A DNA stretch of 8,959 nt from Nitrososphaerota archaeon (lineage in GTDB: Archaea; Thermoproteota; Nitrososphaeria; Nitrososphaerales; UBA57), in contig JACZWF010000048.1 in assembly GCA_022572285.1 (NCBI GenBank), positions 1 to 8,959 of the forward strand, read 5' to 3'. The position numbers and the translations under genes were made by a program. Below are positions 6,773-8,959 of this stretch, in pieces. The notes beneath the pieces were generated by a model. It was given only the letters and a program-made list of their open reading frames with translations, was not told the DNA's origin and searched no databases. Position 1 is the first letter of the stretch, and every line of letters starts with the position of its first letter.

Positions 6773-8584
6773 ATGCGAAGACTAGTGAAGCGGATACTGA
6801 TGCTTAGTCTTAGCTGGCTGCTTATTGCAAGCTTTCATTACGACGTATCCGAAGGACAAGAAATCCAAGGAAATGATCTTGGATTAAATTGGGAACAACC
6901 AGCATATGATATACGAAACACGGGATTCAATCCACAACAACAGATAACCAAGGTTAATGTTAAAACTTTAGAACTCAAGTGGATATATCAGGCTCCTGAC
7001 AAGCCACCAACAGTGCCAGGAGCTAGAGTTACTTTCGGAATTCATGCGCCACCTATTGTTGTAAACGGGATACTCTACTTTGTGACGGAATCTACCAGAT
7101 TAACCGCCCTAAATACACTGGATGGGAGGGAATTATGGTCATTCCAATATGACCTCGCAGAGTTAGTCCTAGCAAATCAATGGTCTTTTCTCCAAACAGA
7201 GAACGCCATATCTTTGCACGATGACCAAATTTGGTTGCAGACAAATGACTGCAAGATCCTCGGATTTGAACCATTTGGAGGTGAAATATTATCGCAGATA
7301 GATGATACCTGTGTGGGGATACCTGGCAATGATGGGACCTATGTCGGTCACTATTCCCCAACGTTCTTCGAGACCATTATGATCACTAGGGCCTCCGCAG
7401 GAGGCGGAGGTGGCAGGGGCTATGTCGCTGGCTATGATTCAATTAATCAAAGATTACTTTGGCGATGGTTTGTAGTTCCTCCTACGGGGGGGGACCCCAA
7501 CTGGGACTTTGCTGAAGCTAGTAAGGGGAATATTGAGCCGTTCGTAGGAGACTGGGGAAATAACGATTTGATAGGAGGGGGAAGTGTCTTCTCACTTATC
7601 GCAGTCGACGAAGAGACAGGCATAATCTACTTTCCTACAGGTGCTCCTGCACTAAGTTACGATGCATCTCTTCGTCCCGGGCCGAACCTCTTCAGCAGCT
7701 CGATTGTAGCGTTAGATGCAGAGACTGGAGAGCTTGTCTGGTACCACCAGACAACCCCACATGATATCAATGGACATGAACCAACGAGGAGTCTAATTCT
7801 AGCAGATGCCGAAGTGGGGGGAGAAGAACGGAGGATAGTGATGACGGCTTCAAGAGCGGATTATGTGTACATCCTTGACGCCTCGAATGGTGAGCTCCTG
7901 CACGAACCTATCAGCATAGGAGCCCAGAAGATTAATGTCTTCAATACCAATCGAGGAAGTCAAGCGGACCTCACTCTGAGCCAGAACCGATTGGTGGACG
8001 ACATTTATTGTCCAGGGCAGATTGGTGGAAGCTCTAGCGTTTCAGCGTTTGCGTATAATACGTTCTTTATCGCTAGCCAGAATTTCTGCTCGACACTCTC
8101 AGAGGCGAGAATATTCTATAAGGATCAACTGATTAATGGGTATGTTGCATCACCTGCCCCAGTCGTTCAAAATTCAATGATTTCTGCAATAGATGTATCA
8201 ACTGGGAATTTGAAATGGAGATTTACCTTGGATAACAGATACCAAGGCGGGATCACCGTTAGTGGGGGTGTCGTCTATCTGGTTGACTTAGATGGGGACT
8301 TCTATGCCTTAGATGCTGATACCGGAGAAGTTTTGAGAATGATACCTATGAATGGTGCTGGAAATACCGCTGTTACTATTGCCGGGGACGCACAAGGAAA
8401 GATGACTCTTTATGTTGCTACGGGAGGTCGCAAATCTGGCATAATAGCTGCATTTGGTCTCCCGGAGTCATCATCTACGGAACAAAATAATACCCCCCTC
8501 ATCATTGGTGGCGTAGTCTTAGCGGTGATAGTGTTATCAGCTTATGCAGTAGTGCTTAGAGCTTACAATAGGAAAAGACGATAA
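6773..8584 (+). CDS. Exported PQQ-dehydrogenase-like eight-bladed beta-propeller with C-terminal anchor; metal and catalytic residues apparently lost
   Basis: 603 residues from ATG 6773; in-frame GTG 6761 and ATG 6764 are alternatives. A signal peptide (MRRLVKRILMLSLSWLLIASF) starts the protein. Tryptophan-docking-type motifs (A-x-D-x-x-TG-x-x-x-W and degenerate forms) recur at about 62-73, 111-124, 161-174, 217-232, 309-326, 364-377, 469-484 and 509-523, giving eight blades. Two regions match quinoprotein alcohol dehydrogenases closely: GRGYVAGYD...WRWFVVPPTGGDPN (214-243) and VWYHQTTPHD (322-331). Compared with the family patterns from memory, GAEFGVRG becomes a glycine run (Glu to Gly211), tGNP becomes TGAP (Asn to Ala291), and PHDxWDYD becomes PHDINGHE (catalytic Asp to Gly334). 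The adjacent Cys-Cys pair is also absent. Four cysteines (160, 180, 413, 439) could form two disulfides. A Ser/Thr/Asn-rich linker leads to a membrane helix at about 575-595 and tail NRKRR. Its stop codon lies 5 bases from that of a convergent paralog. Likely a surface propeller; enzyme activity is doubtful but not excluded. Confidence 0.88.
   Translation: MRRLVKRILMLSLSWLLIASFHYDVSEGQEIQGNDLGLNWEQPAYDIRNTGFNPQQQITKVNVKTLELKWIYQAPDKPPTVPGARVTFGIHAPPIVVNGILYFVTESTRLTALNTLDGRELWSFQYDLAELVLANQWSFLQTENAISLHDDQIWLQTNDCKILGFEPFGGEILSQIDDTCVGIPGNDGTYVGHYSPTFFETIMITRASAGGGGGRGYVAGYDSINQRLLWRWFVVPPTGGDPNWDFAEASKGNIEPFVGDWGNNDLIGGGSVFSLIAVDEETGIIYFPTGAPALSYDASLRPGPNLFSSSIVALDAETGELVWYHQTTPHDINGHEPTRSLILADAEVGGEERRIVMTASRADYVYILDASNGELLHEPISIGAQKINVFNTNRGSQADLTLSQNRLVDDIYCPGQIGGSSSVSAFAYNTFFIASQNFCSTLSEARIFYKDQLINGYVASPAPVVQNSMISAIDVSTGNLKWRFTLDNRYQGGITVSGGVVYLVDLDGDFYALDADTGEVLRMIPMNGAGNTAVTIAGDAQGKMTLYVATGGRKSGIIAAFGLPESSSTEQNNTPLIIGGVVLAVIVLSAYAVVLRAYNRKRR
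8260..8274 (+). repeat. 15-bp perfect inverted repeat shared by the two convergent PQQ-like paralogs, left copy
   Basis: TAGTGGGGGTGTCGT lies here within the (T)SGGVV codons of the last propeller blade. The same 15 bases read on the minus strand at 8936-8950, in the homologous SGGVV codons of the convergent gene. It reflects shared ancestry, possibly recent duplication or gene conversion, rather than a mobile element. Confidence 0.6.
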
Positions 8585-8600
8585 ACCAATTATTTGCGTC
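8570..8600. terminator. Possible overlapping bidirectional termination zone between convergent genes
   Basis: The stop codons of the two PQQ-like genes (8582-8584 plus, 8590-8592 minus) are 5 bases apart, so each transcript must end inside or beyond the other gene. Short T-tracts are present in both directions: TTATTT at 8590-8595 on the plus strand, and TTTATCGTCTTTT read on the minus strand across about 8573-8585. Archaeal termination favours U-rich tracts, but these are short and no hairpin is evident. Weak evidence. Confidence 0.25.
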
Positions 8601-8959
8601 GTCTAGTAAGAACAATCGCATATAGAACTGCTACCACGGCAATCCCGAAGCCAAGGAATGAGACGGCGTTACTACTGCCGATGATGGGTGATGATGGAGG
8701 TTGGCCAGTTACGGGTATAGAATCTGACGGAAGTCCAAACGCTGAGAGGATGCCTGTTGTCCTTACTCCCAACTCGCCAGCCCCACCGCTAGCAATAAAC
8801 AACATCATATCACCTCTAGCTGTTGCACCTATAGATATTCCGGCACCCCCAAGTCCACCGAAATCCCACTTTCGGATTAGTTCGCCACTCTCAGCATCAA
8901 CTCCATGAACTACACCCAATCTATCTGGCACGAATACGACACCCCCACTAGTTGTGACC
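8590..8959 (-). CDS. PQQ-like beta-propeller surface protein, C-terminal end only (5' part beyond window)
   Basis: Only the last 122 codons are visible, running open to the right edge. The GTG at 8931 is internal, because the frame continues upstream as VTTSGGVVF with clear homology to the neighbouring propeller. The fragment aligns end to end with the tail of the plus-strand gene: SGGVV, a docking motif HGVDAESGELIRKW (18-31), a strand pair MMLFIASGG (51-59), then ILSAFGLP (70-77) matching IIAAFGLP. I count about 30 identical residues over roughly 70 aligned positions. A Ser/Pro-rich linker (78-96), a membrane helix at about 98-117 and the tail TRRRK follow, so the propeller faces outside as in its paralog. 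There is a short insertion (GELGVR) near 61-66 relative to the paralog. The regions that would hold PQQ and metal ligands lie outside the window, so enzyme function cannot be judged here. Confidence 0.85.
   Translation of the reverse strand, partial: VTTSGGVVFVPDRLGVVHGVDAESGELIRKWDFGGLGGAGISIGATARGDMMLFIASGGAGELGVRTTGILSAFGLPSDSIPVTGQPPSSPIIGSSNAVSFLGFGIAVVAVLYAIVLTRRRK
8936..8950 (-). repeat. 15-bp perfect inverted repeat, right copy
   Basis: Reverse complement of 8260-8274, in the homologous SGGVV codons of the minus-strand paralog. The two copies lie almost evenly either side of the convergent stop codons near 8587. Confidence 0.6.

Noticed and set aside
6640..8584. Archaeosortase (PEFG-CTERM or PGF-CTERM) sorting signals at the C-termini of the propellers
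   Set aside because: The helix plus basic tail resembles such signals, but none of the three C-termini has a PEFG or PGF motif before the helix, so plain membrane anchors are more likely.
8594..8908. 104-codon plus-strand open frame at the right end
   Set aside because: It is antisense to the minus-strand PQQ-like C-terminus, whose homology to the neighbouring gene is clear.

Overview
The window looks like a compact archaeal chromosome segment, most plausibly from the Thaumarchaeota/Nitrososphaeria or a related lineage. The GTPase is of the archaeal/eukaryotic DRG type rather than bacterial Obg. The Y-family polymerase ends in a PCNA-binding (PIP) box. Genes are packed with gaps of about 5 to 75 bases. 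Several exported proteins end in one membrane segment and a short Arg/Lys tail. Families of PQQ-propeller proteins are known from heterotrophic marine thaumarchaea, so that group is a reasonable but unproven guess. GC content is about 44% by eye.

Layout, left to right: (1) bases 2-1072 (+), a DRG-family GTPase whose first few codons lie left of the window; (2) bases 1132-2223 (+), a DinB/Dpo4-type translesion polymerase with a TTG start; (3) bases 2292-5165 (+), a large UPF0182-family membrane protein with seven membrane segments and a roughly 630-residue ectodomain; (4) bases 5211-6698 (+), an exported seven-bladed streptogramin-lyase-like propeller with an Ig-like domain and C-terminal anchor; (5) bases 6773-8584 (+), an exported eight-bladed PQQ-dehydrogenase-like propeller with a C-terminal anchor; (6) bases 8590-8959 (-), the C-terminal end of a second PQQ-like propeller, paralogous to gene 5 and tail-to-tail with it. 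No RNA genes, CRISPR arrays, insertion sequences or gene-free stretches over 300 bases were seen.

The left third is informational: a ribosome-associated GTPase and lesion bypass. The right two thirds look like an envelope locus. Genes 3, 4, 5 and 6 all appear to place a large folded domain outside the cell, held by membrane segments with basic cytoplasmic ends. The most notable point is that the complete PQQ-like propeller keeps the fold but seems to have lost the metal-binding Glu and Asn and the catalytic Asp of PQQ dehydrogenases. The Vgb-like propeller likewise lacks the lyase histidines. The locus may therefore encode binding or scaffolding surface propellers next to a UPF0182 protein of unknown function, rather than classical enzymes. 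This functional reading is inference.
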